Part shown: one piece after another, positions 24,289 through 33,816 of the stretch
Layout of the letters: the number at the start of each line of letters is the position of its first letter
Position numbering within the stretch: position 1 is the stretch's first letter
DNA from: Candidatus Kaiserbacteria bacterium
GTDB taxonomy: Bacteria; Patescibacteriota; Minisyncoccia; Phycocordibacterales; UBA918
Direction: 5' to 3'
Assembly: GCA_016204695.1 (NCBI GenBank)
Contig: JACQKD010000007.1
Coordinates: forward strand, 1-55,180
DNA: 55,180 nucleotides
Notes under the pieces: generated by a model
The model's database searches: none
Told to the model about the DNA's origin: nothing
The model's input: the letters and a program-made list of their open reading frames with translations, nothing else
Program-made: the position numbers and the translations under genes

Positions 24289-26049
24289 ATGAACACCACA
24301 TCCACCATCTCTAAACACTCCATGATTGACCGAATGCTCGGGTTTGCAGAAGGACTGTCAATCGGAGACCGATTCCTGCTCAAGATCGCGGCAGTCGCCT
24401 TCTTTCTGTCTTTCCTATGGCTTGCCGTCTCCGTCAATGCGCGGGCGCTGGTCGTGGTCCCCGGTCGCGGCGGCACGCTCACCGAGGGCGTGGTGGGTGC
24501 ACCACGCTTCGTCAATCCGGTACTCGCCGTGACCGTGGCCGACCAGGATCTCACCGCACTCGTCTATGCGGGACTCGTGGCACGGAATACAGACGGCCAG
24601 CTCGTGCCCGATATCGCGGAGTCGATCGAGGTTTCCGAGGACGGGCGTACTTATCGTTTGGTACTACGGCAGGATGTCGTCTTCCATGACGCAACGCCGC
24701 TTACCGCCGACGACGTGGTCTTTACCGTCTCGCGGGTACAAGATCCTGCGGTTAAAAGCCCTCTGCGCGCGAGCTGGGAAGGCGTCGCCGTAGAGCGGCA
24801 GGGCGAACATGAGATACAATTCCTCCTGCCCGAACCGTATGCGCCTTTTATTGAAAATCTGACACTCGGCATCCTGCCGAAACATATCTGGGAAGGAGTG
24901 AGCGCGGAAGAATTTCCGTTCAGCCAGTACAACAGCGAGCCGGTCGGCGCCGGCCCGTATGCGATCTCCGAGGTCAGCCGCACCGACGCCGGCATCCCGG
25001 AGTCGTACGAACTCGTGTCGAACCGCCGCTTTTTCAAGACTCCCCCGCGGATCAAGAAACTGTATCTCCGGTTTTATCAGACCGAGTCCGAGCTCGTGGA
25101 CGCCATCATGCAGGGCGTGGTGGAAAGCGCCGGCGGTCTCTCGGAAACCGCATTGGATACAATCTCCGTCGCGCAAGTGCCGATCACCCGCGTGAGCGCA
25201 CCCCTTCCGCGAACATTTATGCTCTTTTTTAACCAAAACGAGGTGCCGATGTTTCGCGAGAGCGCCGTGCGCAAGGCGCTCCAGATCGTCGTCAACCGAC
25301 AGGTCATCGTCGAAGAGGCGCTCGACGGCGCGGGCATTGCGATCACTTCGCCCATCCCGCCGGGATTCGAGATTGAGACACCGCCTGTAGCGGAGACGGG
25401 CGATGTCGCCGCCCTCGACGAGGCGCGCGCGATCTTGCGCGACGCCGGCTGGAGAATGCATGAGGAGACCGGCAGGTGGGAAAAGACCATCGACGGTACG
25501 GCTACGGAACTTTCGTTCAGTATCAGCACCGTTAATACTCCGGTATTCGAGGAAACCGCCGAGATATTGAAATCGCAGTGGGCGGAGCTCGGCGTGCCGG
25601 TGACCATAGAGCAATTCGAGCAGTCGGATCTTGTGCAGACGACCATCCGCCCGCGCCAGTACGAAACTCTGCTTTTCGGCACGGTCGTCGGCCGAGAGCT
25701 CGACTTCTATTCATTCTGGCATTCGAGCCAACGCAACGACCCGGGACTCAATGTTGCGCTCTATGCCAATATTGCGACCGATTCCCTGCTCTCGGCCGCG
25801 CGCGCCGGCGGCACATCGGAAGAACGCGCGGTACTCTACCAAAAGTTCAGCGACACGCTCGCGGACGAGATCCCGGCAATATTCCTGTATGTGCCGACAT
25901 ACGCATATGTCGCGCCGCCCGCAGTACGCAATGTCTCGCTTGCCGGCATCGCGCGCGGCTCCGAACGATGGAGTACGGTACACGACTGGTTTATAGAGAC
26001 GAATACCGTGTGGCCGTTTTTTGCAGATAATGAGGAACAGGAGGAATAA
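24289..26049 (+). CDS. Membrane-anchored peptide ABC-type substrate-binding protein (SBP family 5)
   Basis: 586 aa. An N-terminal TM helix (about 32-50) replaces the lipoprotein signal. The SBP_bac_5 domain follows: LTEGVVGAPRFVNPVLA, the family signature region VPDIAESIEVSEDGRTYRLVLRQDVVFHDATPLTADDVVFT (about 105-148), VGAGPYAI, and the C-terminal lobe with VNRQVIVEEALDG. It probably binds oligopeptides outside the membrane; no permease or ATPase gene is adjacent. ATG 24289 is chosen over a GTG two codons upstream. Confidence 0.9.
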   Translation: MNTTSTISKHSMIDRMLGFAEGLSIGDRFLLKIAAVAFFLSFLWLAVSVNARALVVVPGRGGTLTEGVVGAPRFVNPVLAVTVADQDLTALVYAGLVARNTDGQLVPDIAESIEVSEDGRTYRLVLRQDVVFHDATPLTADDVVFTVSRVQDPAVKSPLRASWEGVAVERQGEHEIQFLLPEPYAPFIENLTLGILPKHIWEGVSAEEFPFSQYNSEPVGAGPYAISEVSRTDAGIPESYELVSNRRFFKTPPRIKKLYLRFYQTESELVDAIMQGVVESAGGLSETALDTISVAQVPITRVSAPLPRTFMLFFNQNEVPMFRESAVRKALQIVVNRQVIVEEALDGAGIAITSPIPPGFEIETPPVAETGDVAALDEARAILRDAGWRMHEETGRWEKTIDGTATELSFSISTVNTPVFEETAEILKSQWAELGVPVTIEQFEQSDLVQTTIRPRQYETLLFGTVVGRELDFYSFWHSSQRNDPGLNVALYANIATDSLLSAARAGGTSEERAVLYQKFSDTLADEIPAIFLYVPTYAYVAPPAVRNVSLAGIARGSERWSTVHDWFIETNTVWPFFADNEEQEE

Positions 26050-26105
26050 TCATTTCCATTCGAAGACACGACACAGCAATTACTATCATACTAACCACAT
26101 TCATT

Positions 26106-28031
26106 ATGACACCAGCACATACACCACATACTCGATCGTATCGGCCGGCGCGCATGTATGCACGCCTCGCGGGCGGCGCGCCTGCGCCTGCGCATGGGCG
26201 CAGTGAAGGCCGCCCGGCAAACGGCGAACGAAGGGGCGGCAGAGGACCCCGTGGCAGAGCGCAGGCGCGCCGCCCGCGCTCCATGACCAACCCCCCGCTC
26301 CAGCACCGCGACACGGTCGCAAACCCGGACATCGCCGTCATCCCGCCCGTCACTGACCCGGACGTCGTCCGCGTCATCCCGCTCGGCGGCGTCGAGGAGG
26401 TCGGCAAGAATATGCTCGCGGTTGAAACCGCGGACGATATCCTTATTTTCGATGCGGGCTTCCAGTTCGTCTCCGAAGAGAACGACGCACCCGGCATCAA
26501 CTACATCCTCCCGAACACGCAATATCTTGAACAAAATAGAGACAAGATCCGCGGACTCGTCATTACGCACGGCCACCTCGACCACATCGGCGGCATTCCC
26601 TTTCTCATGGAGCGTCTCGGCAACCCGCCGATCTATACCCGCTATCTGACGTCGCTCATGATCCTGAAGCGGCAAGAAGAATTCCCGCATCTGCCGAAAG
26701 TGAACATGCACCTCGTTGAGCCGGGACAACGCATCAAGCTCGGCACTACCTACATCAAGCCGTTCCCCGTCACGCACTCCATCCCCGATTCCATGGGTAT
26801 TTCGGTGGAGACCAAATACGGCAACATCGTCATTTCCGGCGATCTCAAACTCGACCACGAGGACGGCGTACCGTCGAAGACGGAACAGGAAGTCTGGGGC
26901 ACGATCGGCAAGGACAACAACATCCTCTTTATCGCCGACTCGACGAACGCCGAGAAGACCGGTTTCTCCATTCCCGAGATGCGCGTCCATACCAACATTG
27001 AAGAGATCATCCGCTCGGTCAAAGGCCGTCTCATTATCGGCACCTTCGCGTCGCAGTTCGCCCGCATGACGCACATTATCGCCATCTGCGAGAAGCTCGG
27101 GAAAAAAGTCGTCACCGAAGGTCGGAGCATCAAGACCAACATCGAAATCGCGCAAAAAGCGGGCATTCTCACGGTGCAGAAAGACACCATCATCCCTGTG
27201 CAGGAGATCGACAACTACCCCGCAGACCGCATCGTGGTGATCTCGACCGGCGCGCAGGGCGAGGAATTCGCCGCACTCATGCGCATCGCGACCAAACAGC
27301 ATAAGTTTATCGCGCTCGGCGAACGCGACACCATCATGCTCTCGTCTTCGGTTATTCCGGGCAACGAGCTTTCCGTGCAGAAATTGAAAGACAATCTCTA
27401 CCGTCGCGGCGCGCAGATCATCCACTACCGATCTTCGGATGTGCACTCGACCGGCCACGGCAACTCGGGAGAGCTCGTCTGGATGAACCACCAGGTGCAC
27501 CCGCGCTTCTTCATGCCCGCCTACGGCTACCACTCTATGATCCGCTGTCATGCCTACGCGGTCGAGGAAGCGGGCTTCCCGAAAGAAAATATCATTATTG
27601 CCGACAACGGTCTGGTGGTCGACATCAAGAACGGCACCGAGTTGAACATTCATAAGGAGAAAGCGCCAACCGAGATCATGATGGTCGACGGCTTCACCGT
27701 CGGCATGCGGCAAGAGGTCGTGATCCGCGACCGCCAGTCGCTTGCCCAAGACGGCATGTTCGTCATCATTGCGACCCTCAACATCAAGACCGGCAAGCTC
27801 CGGAAGTCGCCCGATATCATCTCGCGCGGCTTCGTGTACCTGCGAGAATCGCAAGCACTGCTTTCCGAAGCGCGAACGCTCATCAAGCGCACCGTCGAGA
27901 AAAGTACCGAGAACATGCAACCGATCAATCTCGACTTCGTCAAAGACCAGCTCACCGACACCGTCACCGGCTTCCTCCTCCAAAGGACCAACAAGACGCC
28001 GATGGTGATTCCCGTTCTCATCGGTATTTAA
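26106..28031 (+). CDS. rnj: Ribonuclease J
   Basis: 641 aa metallo-beta-lactamase/beta-CASP nuclease. Motifs: VRVIPLGGVEEVGKNML, HGHLDHIGGIPF (metal site), PVTHSIPDSMG, SGDLKLD, the beta-CASP segment GTFASQFARM, and STGHG...EL plus YHSM in the C-terminal part. RNase J degrades and matures RNA. The first 60 residues are an unusual RG/Pro-rich basic extension (RRGGRGPRGRAQARR), and its DNA carries 19-bp inverted arms (26169-26187 and 26259-26277). Translation could also start at ATG 26283, which would exclude the extension. Confidence 0.93.
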   Translation: MTPAHTPHTRSYRPARMYARLAGGAPAPAHGRSEGRPANGERRGGRGPRGRAQARRPRSMTNPPLQHRDTVANPDIAVIPPVTDPDVVRVIPLGGVEEVGKNMLAVETADDILIFDAGFQFVSEENDAPGINYILPNTQYLEQNRDKIRGLVITHGHLDHIGGIPFLMERLGNPPIYTRYLTSLMILKRQEEFPHLPKVNMHLVEPGQRIKLGTTYIKPFPVTHSIPDSMGISVETKYGNIVISGDLKLDHEDGVPSKTEQEVWGTIGKDNNILFIADSTNAEKTGFSIPEMRVHTNIEEIIRSVKGRLIIGTFASQFARMTHIIAICEKLGKKVVTEGRSIKTNIEIAQKAGILTVQKDTIIPVQEIDNYPADRIVVISTGAQGEEFAALMRIATKQHKFIALGERDTIMLSSSVIPGNELSVQKLKDNLYRRGAQIIHYRSSDVHSTGHGNSGELVWMNHQVHPRFFMPAYGYHSMIRCHAYAVEEAGFPKENIIIADNGLVVDIKNGTELNIHKEKAPTEIMMVDGFTVGMRQEVVIRDRQSLAQDGMFVIIATLNIKTGKLRKSPDIISRGFVYLRESQALLSEARTLIKRTVEKSTENMQPINLDFVKDQLTDTVTGFLLQRTNKTPMVIPVLIGI

Positions 28032-28068
28032 TCCTTTCCCGCTCGCGGGCGGGGAGTATACTTTCTCT

Positions 28069-29274
28069 ATGGCTTCCTCGGTAGTCACTCCGGAAATGCG
28101 TGCGGCCGCCAAGCGGCCGCACGCATTTCGGAGCATATACGGCCTCACGCTCATTTTCGCCCTCCACTGGGCGCTCGTCGCCTACGTCAACTCGGCGCTC
28201 CTTTCGCAGTTCGTCTCCGACCGGACCATCGGCGTGCTCTACATCCTTTCGTCGATACTCACCATCGTCGCATTCTTCTCCACAAGGAGAATCCTCGGCC
28301 GCTGGGGCAATTCCCGGACCGCGCTCGGACTCGGCGTGACCGAAACGATTGTTCTTGTCGGTCTCGCATTCGCGAACTCCCCCTATGTTTCTCTGCCGCT
28401 TTTCGTACTCCACCACGCCTTGGTGCCGCTTTTGCTGTTCAATATCGATATTTTCATGGAGGATCGTATCGGTAAAAGCGAAAAAATCACCGGCGGCACA
28501 CGCGGCATCATGCTTGGCATCTTGAGCATAGGGACGGCATTCGCCACGCTTGCCGTTGGCTTTTTACTCGGCAGCGGCGAACCGCGATTTATGCTCGCCT
28601 ATGTGGCGAGCGCCATCCTGATGGTCGTCTTCTGTTTTCTGCTCTTGCGCTATTTCGGCACATTCCGCGATCCGGTGTACGCGAGTCTCAACATCTTCGA
28701 CATCTGGTACCGCTTTTCCATCAAACACGATCTGCGGTCGGTGTTCGTCTGTCACTTCCTCCTCCAACTCTTTTTCGCGTGGATGGTCATCTACGTGCCG
28801 CTCTATCTCGCCTCGGCCATCGGCTTTTCTTGGGACGAGATCGGCCTCGTACTCTTTGCCGGCCTCTTCGCCTATGTCATTCTCGAATACCCGATCGGCG
28901 TCGTCGCGGACCGATGGATCGGCGAGAAAGAGATGATGACGGCGGGCTTTATCATACTCGCCGTTTCCACCGCGTACATGGCGTTTCTTAAAGTCCCCAT
29001 CCTTCTGCCGTGGATGGTGACAATGTTTATGACGCGCGTGGGCGCGAGTTTCGTCGAAGTCACGACCGAAAGCTATTTCTTCAAGCAGACCAAAGACGCG
29101 GATGCCGGCATCATCGGCTTTTTCCGCGCCTGCCGCCCTATCGCCTTCCTCCTCGCGTCCCTTCTCGGCAGTGTTCTACTCATATACACGCCCTTCGCCT
29201 ATCTTTTCGCAATCTTCGGTCTCTTGATGCTTCCGGGTGCGGTGTTCTCGCTACTTCTGAAGGATACGCGGTAA
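28069..29274 (+). CDS. Major facilitator superfamily transporter
   Basis: 401 aa with about 12 TM helices in two halves around a short central loop (about 205-220). A cytoplasmic motif resembling motif A (GVVADRWIGEKEMM, about 278-291) follows TM7-8. The substrate is unknown. TATACT (28057-28062) is 6 nt before the ATG, giving a leaderless start. A perfect 17-bp inverted repeat with a 3-nt CAA loop (28093-28129) occupies codons 9-20, just before TM1. Confidence 0.85.
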   Translation: MASSVVTPEMRAAAKRPHAFRSIYGLTLIFALHWALVAYVNSALLSQFVSDRTIGVLYILSSILTIVAFFSTRRILGRWGNSRTALGLGVTETIVLVGLAFANSPYVSLPLFVLHHALVPLLLFNIDIFMEDRIGKSEKITGGTRGIMLGILSIGTAFATLAVGFLLGSGEPRFMLAYVASAILMVVFCFLLLRYFGTFRDPVYASLNIFDIWYRFSIKHDLRSVFVCHFLLQLFFAWMVIYVPLYLASAIGFSWDEIGLVLFAGLFAYVILEYPIGVVADRWIGEKEMMTAGFIILAVSTAYMAFLKVPILLPWMVTMFMTRVGASFVEVTTESYFFKQTKDADAGIIGFFRACRPIAFLLASLLGSVLLIYTPFAYLFAIFGLLMLPGAVFSLLLKDTR

Positions 29275-29355
29275 AAAGTAAGGGTGGAGATTTATAACTT
29301 TTGGTGTTACTCTTTCCGAGTTCCAAATATATACAGTACGGGCAAAGGAGACACT

Positions 29356-29604
29356 ATGGCTACCGAAGCAACTGTCCACCCACCGTTGGATTTTGACCCG
29401 GAGTTGGCCGCACGTTTGTTCCAAAAGCTGTCGGAGCATTTAGCTCTGTGTACAGAATGTCTACGGAGTGCTCACGAAGCTGATATCCCCCTCAAGAGGC
29501 ACCATGTGGACCCCATGATGGTGGGAATTGAGGCCTTCATGGTTTGGAGCCCCCTCGCCCGAATCATGGCCACAGTACACCCCAAAAGAGAAGGTATGGA
29601 TTGA
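29356..29604 (+). CDS. Hypothetical protein, 82 aa
   Basis: Not recognised. Helical, with a CTECLRSAHEADI segment (about 36-48) and HH near residue 53 that might bind metal, but this is speculation. AAAGGAG lies 5 nt before ATG 29356. It is a lone short gene with its own terminator, similar in style to the small orphan genes near 15 kb. Lower GC than the MFS gene before it. Confidence 0.65.
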   Translation: MATEATVHPPLDFDPELAARLFQKLSEHLALCTECLRSAHEADIPLKRHHVDPMMVGIEAFMVWSPLARIMATVHPKREGMD

Positions 29605-29617
29605 TGGTCTTCCAAGT

Positions 29618-29672
29618 GGGGGCCTAGGCCCCCACAACCCTCGTCCAATAGGACGGGGTTTGGTATTTTTAG
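29618..29672 (+). terminator. Terminator of the 82-aa gene
   Basis: GTGGGGGCC-TAGGCCCCCAC palindrome, then a second hairpin (AACCC.CGTCC-AATA-GGACG.GGGTT) followed by GGTATTTTT. Confidence 0.75.
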
Positions 29673-30490
29673 CAGAGATATGTTTTGTTCTTCTTTTTCA
29701 AAAATCCTTCCCGGACGAGGGTATCCGCTATCGTTTGTACGAATTTGAATGGCTTTTTTGTTTTTTTGGCGAGCGCGGCGGCAGTTAGTGCGCCTTCAGC
29801 GAGAAGCGTTTTTATAATGAGCCCACGGATCTGGCGATTGGACCCTTCGAATTTGGATTGCTTCGTATAGTGCGCACTTCTGAGGTTTGCGTTGCCGTGC
29901 TCTTTTTTCAGATATGCGCCGTAGTCCATGAGCGCCCAGTACCATTCTCGGGGATGTTTGGTATCGAGCGTCGCCTCGATATACGGAATGATCTTGCTGT
30001 CCGGCACATTCGTTTTGTTTTTGAAAAAGTAGTGGAGAAAGACCGTGCGGATGTTTGTCTCTATAAAAACTTCCGGCAAGTTGTATGCAAATGTCGCAAT
30101 TGCTCGGGCGGTGTAGTGTCCTACTCCGGGGAGCTGTTCTATTTCTTCAGCGGTTTTGGGAAACCGGCCGTGAAAATGATCTTCGATCATTTTCACGGCC
30201 TCATGGAGAAATTTCCCTCGGCGATTGTATCCGAGCCCCTGCCACGCACGAAGCACATCGGCGAGCGTCGCGCGAGCAAGCGCGCGTGGTGTCGGAAATT
30301 CTTTAAGAAACGCGCGATATTTCGGAGTGACACGGTCGACTTGCGTCTGCTGGAGCATCATTTCCGAAACGAAGATGCGGTACGGATTTTTCGTACGTCG
30401 CCACGGCAGATCCCTGCCGTGGCGGCGATAATACTCCCAGACTATTCTTCGAAATGCAGTACTCTCGGGCTTTTTCATCTCCCCAGACAT
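29669..30490 (-). CDS. MutY-like adenine glycosylase lacking the Fe-S ligands
   Basis: 273 aa HhH-GPD protein. Signature DLPWRRTKNPYRIFVSEMMLQQTQVDRV includes the catalytic Glu of MutY; the helix-hairpin-helix is LPGVGHYTARAI; the catalytic Asp region reads IETNIRTVF, with no obvious Asp. No Cys cluster is present after the HhH region, so the 4Fe-4S loop of classical MutY is missing. The C-terminal NUDIX-like domain is replaced by a short winged-helix-like region (about 215-270). ATG 30490 lies 5 nt after the upstream stop. A perfect 16-bp repeat is inside (30166-30200). Confidence 0.8.
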   Translation of the reverse strand: MSGEMKKPESTAFRRIVWEYYRRHGRDLPWRRTKNPYRIFVSEMMLQQTQVDRVTPKYRAFLKEFPTPRALARATLADVLRAWQGLGYNRRGKFLHEAVKMIEDHFHGRFPKTAEEIEQLPGVGHYTARAIATFAYNLPEVFIETNIRTVFLHYFFKNKTNVPDSKIIPYIEATLDTKHPREWYWALMDYGAYLKKEHGNANLRSAHYTKQSKFEGSNRQIRGLIIKTLLAEGALTAAALAKKTKKPFKFVQTIADTLVREGFLKKKNKTYLC

Positions 30491-30495
30491 GCCTG

Positions 30496-31374
30496 TTAGC
30501 TGACCGCAATAAATGACGGTGCGAGCGCCTTCCATTCGGCTTCGACGAGTACGCGCTCGTTGTAGATGCCGTGCGACGGCCAGTCGGCTTCGGAGATCTG
30601 TATCGAGTCGTTGAATACCTTGTCGACATACGCAAGATGGGCTTTTTCGTCCGATAGGACGAACTCCATGACCGAACCAACTGATGGCTCGTCGCCGATC
30701 TTCGCACTGGAAACCGTCGAGAGAATCTTCGCCCATGCGCCTGGCGTGCGCGGACGAATGTCGGGCCACGCCAGGTGCACGCCACGGCGCAGTAGCCGGT
30801 AATAGACGTATTCGTGAGCTCCGAGCGGAAGCTGGGTGAGCCCTGCCGAAAATTCGTCATCAATCACCGACCGCAGACGCACGGTATTGATATCGTGCGC
30901 ACCGTTTTCTTCCCCGATCATAAATGTCGGATAGACGTCCGCGGCTTTCTGCACGATTGCGGTACTCGGCACATACCCCCGCTTGTCCCCCAAAGCAACA
31001 TGGGCGTATGCATCATCCGCCGCAAGCAACATGAGCATCTCGCCGTACGGGATCATGGCAATCGTGGTGTCGCTTGCGCCGTCCGGCGTCGTGCGCAACG
31101 GAACACGAGATTTCGCGCAGTACACGAGCGTATGCTTCTGTGGAGCGGCCATGCTCGGTGCTGTAGCAGGAGCCACTGGCACCGGCTCAGCCATCGGCAC
31201 AGGCGACGTATGCCGATACGAGTCGATATCAGTCGTCTCCCGTACAGCAGACACCACCCGCGAGGGCGGAAGATATAGCGTATCATTACTGTTTCCTACC
31301 TGTCCCTGCCGCCGAAACAGCACCGAAACCGCAAACGTATAGAGATCCTCGACAACCGCTAAAAGTATATTCAT
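30496..31374 (-). CDS. SH3-domain protein with C-terminal CHAP-like region
   Basis: 292 aa. The N-terminal segment (residues 1-20) is hydrophobic and may anchor it; a Pro/Ala-rich linker follows (54-80). Residues about 83-145 form a bacterial SH3 domain (SRVPLRTTPDGASDTTIAMIPYGEMLMLLAADDAYAHVAL..KRGYVP). The C-terminal half (about 195-290) resembles a CHAP/NlpC fold in pattern, but I see no catalytic Cys-His pair. Probably binds the cell wall. It is followed closely by the mutY-like gene. Confidence 0.65.
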   Translation of the reverse strand: MNILLAVVEDLYTFAVSVLFRRQGQVGNSNDTLYLPPSRVVSAVRETTDIDSYRHTSPVPMAEPVPVAPATAPSMAAPQKHTLVYCAKSRVPLRTTPDGASDTTIAMIPYGEMLMLLAADDAYAHVALGDKRGYVPSTAIVQKAADVYPTFMIGEENGAHDINTVRLRSVIDDEFSAGLTQLPLGAHEYVYYRLLRRGVHLAWPDIRPRTPGAWAKILSTVSSAKIGDEPSVGSVMEFVLSDEKAHLAYVDKVFNDSIQISEADWPSHGIYNERVLVEAEWKALAPSFIAVS

Positions 31375-31443
31375 AGGCCTTCCATTCCCACCTTGGGTGG
31401 GTGCACTATAGCACCGCCCCCAAATTCCGTCACTGACGAGACG

Positions 31444-32112
31444 CTAGTGAGCTTTTGGCCAAACTATCGCGGCCTTTTTGTACACGTTCGTCAGGGGGTG
31501 CGCAAGACAATCATGCTTGCGGGCCGGGCAGATATCGCGACCGTAGTGTACGAGACGGTGGTTGAAGAGCCACCATTCCTTTTTTGGCATAATCGCCATA
31601 AGGTCGCGCTCAATGCGCAGGGGGTCTGTATGGTCGGAAAGGTCAAAGCGAATGGCAAAACGCCGGACATGCGTATCCACGGCGATGCCGACCGCAGTGC
31701 CGTAGAGCGTCGCCATAACGACATTCGCCGTCTTGCGAGCGACACCGGGAAGCGAGAGCAGGTCGGGCATCGTCTCGGGAATGCGGCCGCCAAAATCGTC
31801 TTTGACGATTTTGGCGGCCGCAAGAATGTTCCTCGTCTTGTTTTTATAAAATCCGCAGGAGAAAATGTCCTTCTCGAATACGCGCGGCTGTGCGCGTACG
31901 TACGCATCGAGCGTCCGGTACTTCTTGAAAAGTTTTTTGGTGACTTCATTCGCCCGCTTGTCCGTGCATTGCGCGGAGAGCTGTACCGCGACCAACAGCT
32001 CCCACGGATTACCATAAAGAAGTGCAATATGCGGGTCCGGATAGAGCCGCTTCAATACTCGATTCATGGCGCAAACCCGAGCGACACGTTCTTTCTTTTT
32101 CACTGCGTTCAT
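31444..32112 (-). CDS. nth: Endonuclease III with incomplete Fe-S motif
   Basis: 222 aa. Catalytic Lys in LPGVARKTANVVMATLYG and catalytic Asp in AVDTHVRRFAIRF are present, with the VQLSAQCTDKRAN signature near residue 42. Only two Cys (ICPARKHDC) of the C-x6-C-x2-C-x5-C cluster are found; the last two are missing. It removes oxidised pyrimidines and nicks the strand. ATG 32112 gives MNAVKKKERV; upstream in-frame codons overlap the next gene. The longest in-gene palindrome of the window, 19 bp with a TTT loop, is at 31782-31822. Confidence 0.9.
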   Translation of the reverse strand: MNAVKKKERVARVCAMNRVLKRLYPDPHIALLYGNPWELLVAVQLSAQCTDKRANEVTKKLFKKYRTLDAYVRAQPRVFEKDIFSCGFYKNKTRNILAAAKIVKDDFGGRIPETMPDLLSLPGVARKTANVVMATLYGTAVGIAVDTHVRRFAIRFDLSDHTDPLRIERDLMAIMPKKEWWLFNHRLVHYGRDICPARKHDCLAHPLTNVYKKAAIVWPKAH

Positions 32113-32132
32113 AACGGTAGTCTGCAATCCGG

Positions 32133-32636
32133 TCAGGAGGAAATATATTCGTCGAGTGCTTCGCCTATGAAAAAAGTGAGGATCGCGATACCGAGAGAAA
32201 AGGCGCACATTTCAAAAAATTGCACCGAGTAGCGACGACCAAGCAATCGGGAACTGTAGAACGCGACGACGGCAACCAGAGCGACAGCGACAAAGACGGT
32301 GGCCGTAAGCGCGATCGTAATATCATCGCACGCCATAAATGGCGCGGTGAGGAGCAGTGCGACTGCGAGGTACGATACGCCGGTGACAAGCGCGGCCTTC
32401 AAGGCCTCCCGCCTTCGCTCATGCCGCGCCTGCTGATAGGCGGATGCCGCCATGGAAAGAGCCGCCGATATACCCGTAATGAGCCCGGCGACAGCGATCA
32501 CATTCGGCTCCCTCAGCGCCACAAAAAAGCCGGCGAGCGCTCCGGTAAGCGAGATGAGCGCGTCATTGAAACCGAGGACTACGTTCGGAAAAAATTTTTC
32601 GAGCGACGATGCTCTATTGGAGTATCTGGCGGCCAT
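32133..32636 (-). CDS. VIT1/CCC1-family membrane protein
   Basis: 167 aa with about five TM helices. The first shows the family motif VVLGFNDALISLTGALAGFFVAL (about 18-40), and a cytoplasmic charged helix follows (QQARHERRREALKAAL, about 68-83). VIT1/CCC1 proteins carry Fe(II) or Mn(II) across membranes. It lies between nth and the bactofilin-like gene on the same strand with 20-nt gaps or less, implying an operon. Confidence 0.8.
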   Translation of the reverse strand: MAARYSNRASSLEKFFPNVVLGFNDALISLTGALAGFFVALREPNVIAVAGLITGISAALSMAASAYQQARHERRREALKAALVTGVSYLAVALLLTAPFMACDDITIALTATVFVAVALVAVVAFYSSRLLGRRYSVQFFEMCAFSLGIAILTFFIGEALDEYISS

Positions 32637-32643
32637 GAGAATG

Positions 32644-33756
32644 CTACGACCGTACGCGCGCGTATACGAGCGTCGTTATGCCGCCGATAAGCACGACCGT
32701 CGCCACCGCAAACACCAGCGCGCCGAGATACGGGACATAACCGAGAAGCACAAGCGAGAGCGTACCCACGATCGTCCATTTCAACGAGACAGCCGCAGTG
32801 CCATCAACAAAACGCGCGAAGAGCGCGCCCGCAAGAATCCCACTGCAAGACAGCGCAACGGCGATCAGAAGGAAATACGCCAAAAGGAGCGCCATGCCGA
32901 CGGGCAGACCGATGATACTCACCAGCAACGCCCCCACGACAATCGGCACCGCCGCCATGACGCCGAATCCGAGAAGACCATGAAGACCGAACGAGCCGAC
33001 GGTATGACGCATGAGCCGGTCGAGGATTTTTCTGAACAGCAACAGGTAGGCCGCGGTAGTGAAAAAGAACACGAGAAGCGGAAGCACATAGGACGATATC
33101 GGCGCTCTCGCATCGACCATCGGCTTTTTGACCACATCGCCGATCACCACCGACCCCGGCGCGCGTGCAATCTCGTTTCTGCTTGTGTATTCGACGATAC
33201 CCTCCACATGCGCCTGATCGCCGAGCTCAAGTGCGCTTGCCGCAGTCACGGAAACATCGCCGAACACCCGCCCGTTGACCCTGATCTTTTCCGCCTGTCC
33301 GGAAAGCGAGCCCTTCAATTCCCCTTCCATGGTCATTTCCCCTCCGACAAAAAGAATGTCCCCGCCCACATGCGCCGTCGACAACACATGGACGGCGCCT
33401 CCCATCACGAGCACGTCTCCCTCAATCGTGCCGGCGATGACCAGTTCCCCGCCGATCATGCGGACATCGTCCTTCACCGGACCATCGAGACGCACCGACC
33501 CTCCCGCAATCACGGCATCGCCTCCGACCGTGCCATTCACCGTCACCGTGCCGGCCGCGGCATAGAGATCGCCGTCGACCGTACCGGACACCGTAACCGC
33601 GCCGCCGACGGCATAGAAATCACTCTCCACTTTTTGCGCTTCACCCACCGATACGGATTCGCCGCTCCGGAGCACCGGAGCGGCGAGGACGGTAAGCGGC
33701 ATAAGCGCCAGTGTTGCGCTGACAAGTATCGTACCAACAAGCGTTCGTATATGCAT
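32644..33756 (-). CDS. Bactofilin-like (polymer-forming) protein with C-terminal membrane domain
   Basis: 370 aa: signal peptide (MHIRTLVGTILVSATLALMP..AAP), a right-handed beta-helix of short repeats (about 45-195: GGAVTVSGTVDGDLYAAAGTVTVNGTVGGDAV and similar) as in polymer-forming DUF583 proteins, then four to five TM helices (about 220-365). The signal implies that the beta helix is outside the membrane, unlike cytoplasmic bactofilins. TATAGT lies 11 nt before ATG 33756. A small palindrome CGCCGCTCCGG-AGCA-CCGGAGCGGC-G is in codons 25-32. Confidence 0.75.
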   Translation of the reverse strand: MHIRTLVGTILVSATLALMPLTVLAAPVLRSGESVSVGEAQKVESDFYAVGGAVTVSGTVDGDLYAAAGTVTVNGTVGGDAVIAGGSVRLDGPVKDDVRMIGGELVIAGTIEGDVLVMGGAVHVLSTAHVGGDILFVGGEMTMEGELKGSLSGQAEKIRVNGRVFGDVSVTAASALELGDQAHVEGIVEYTSRNEIARAPGSVVIGDVVKKPMVDARAPISSYVLPLLVFFFTTAAYLLLFRKILDRLMRHTVGSFGLHGLLGFGVMAAVPIVVGALLVSIIGLPVGMALLLAYFLLIAVALSCSGILAGALFARFVDGTAAVSLKWTIVGTLSLVLLGYVPYLGALVFAVATVVLIGGITTLVYARVRS

Positions 33757-33816
33757 ATGCTCTCTATACTATACCCATTCGGCGTCTTTTTCGAGATAGC
33801 TATACCATCCCCGTGT

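Noticed and set aside
26091-28154. 687-aa minus-strand ORF opposite RNase J
   Set aside because: Asp/His/Arg-rich antisense shadow of a well-supported RNase J gene.
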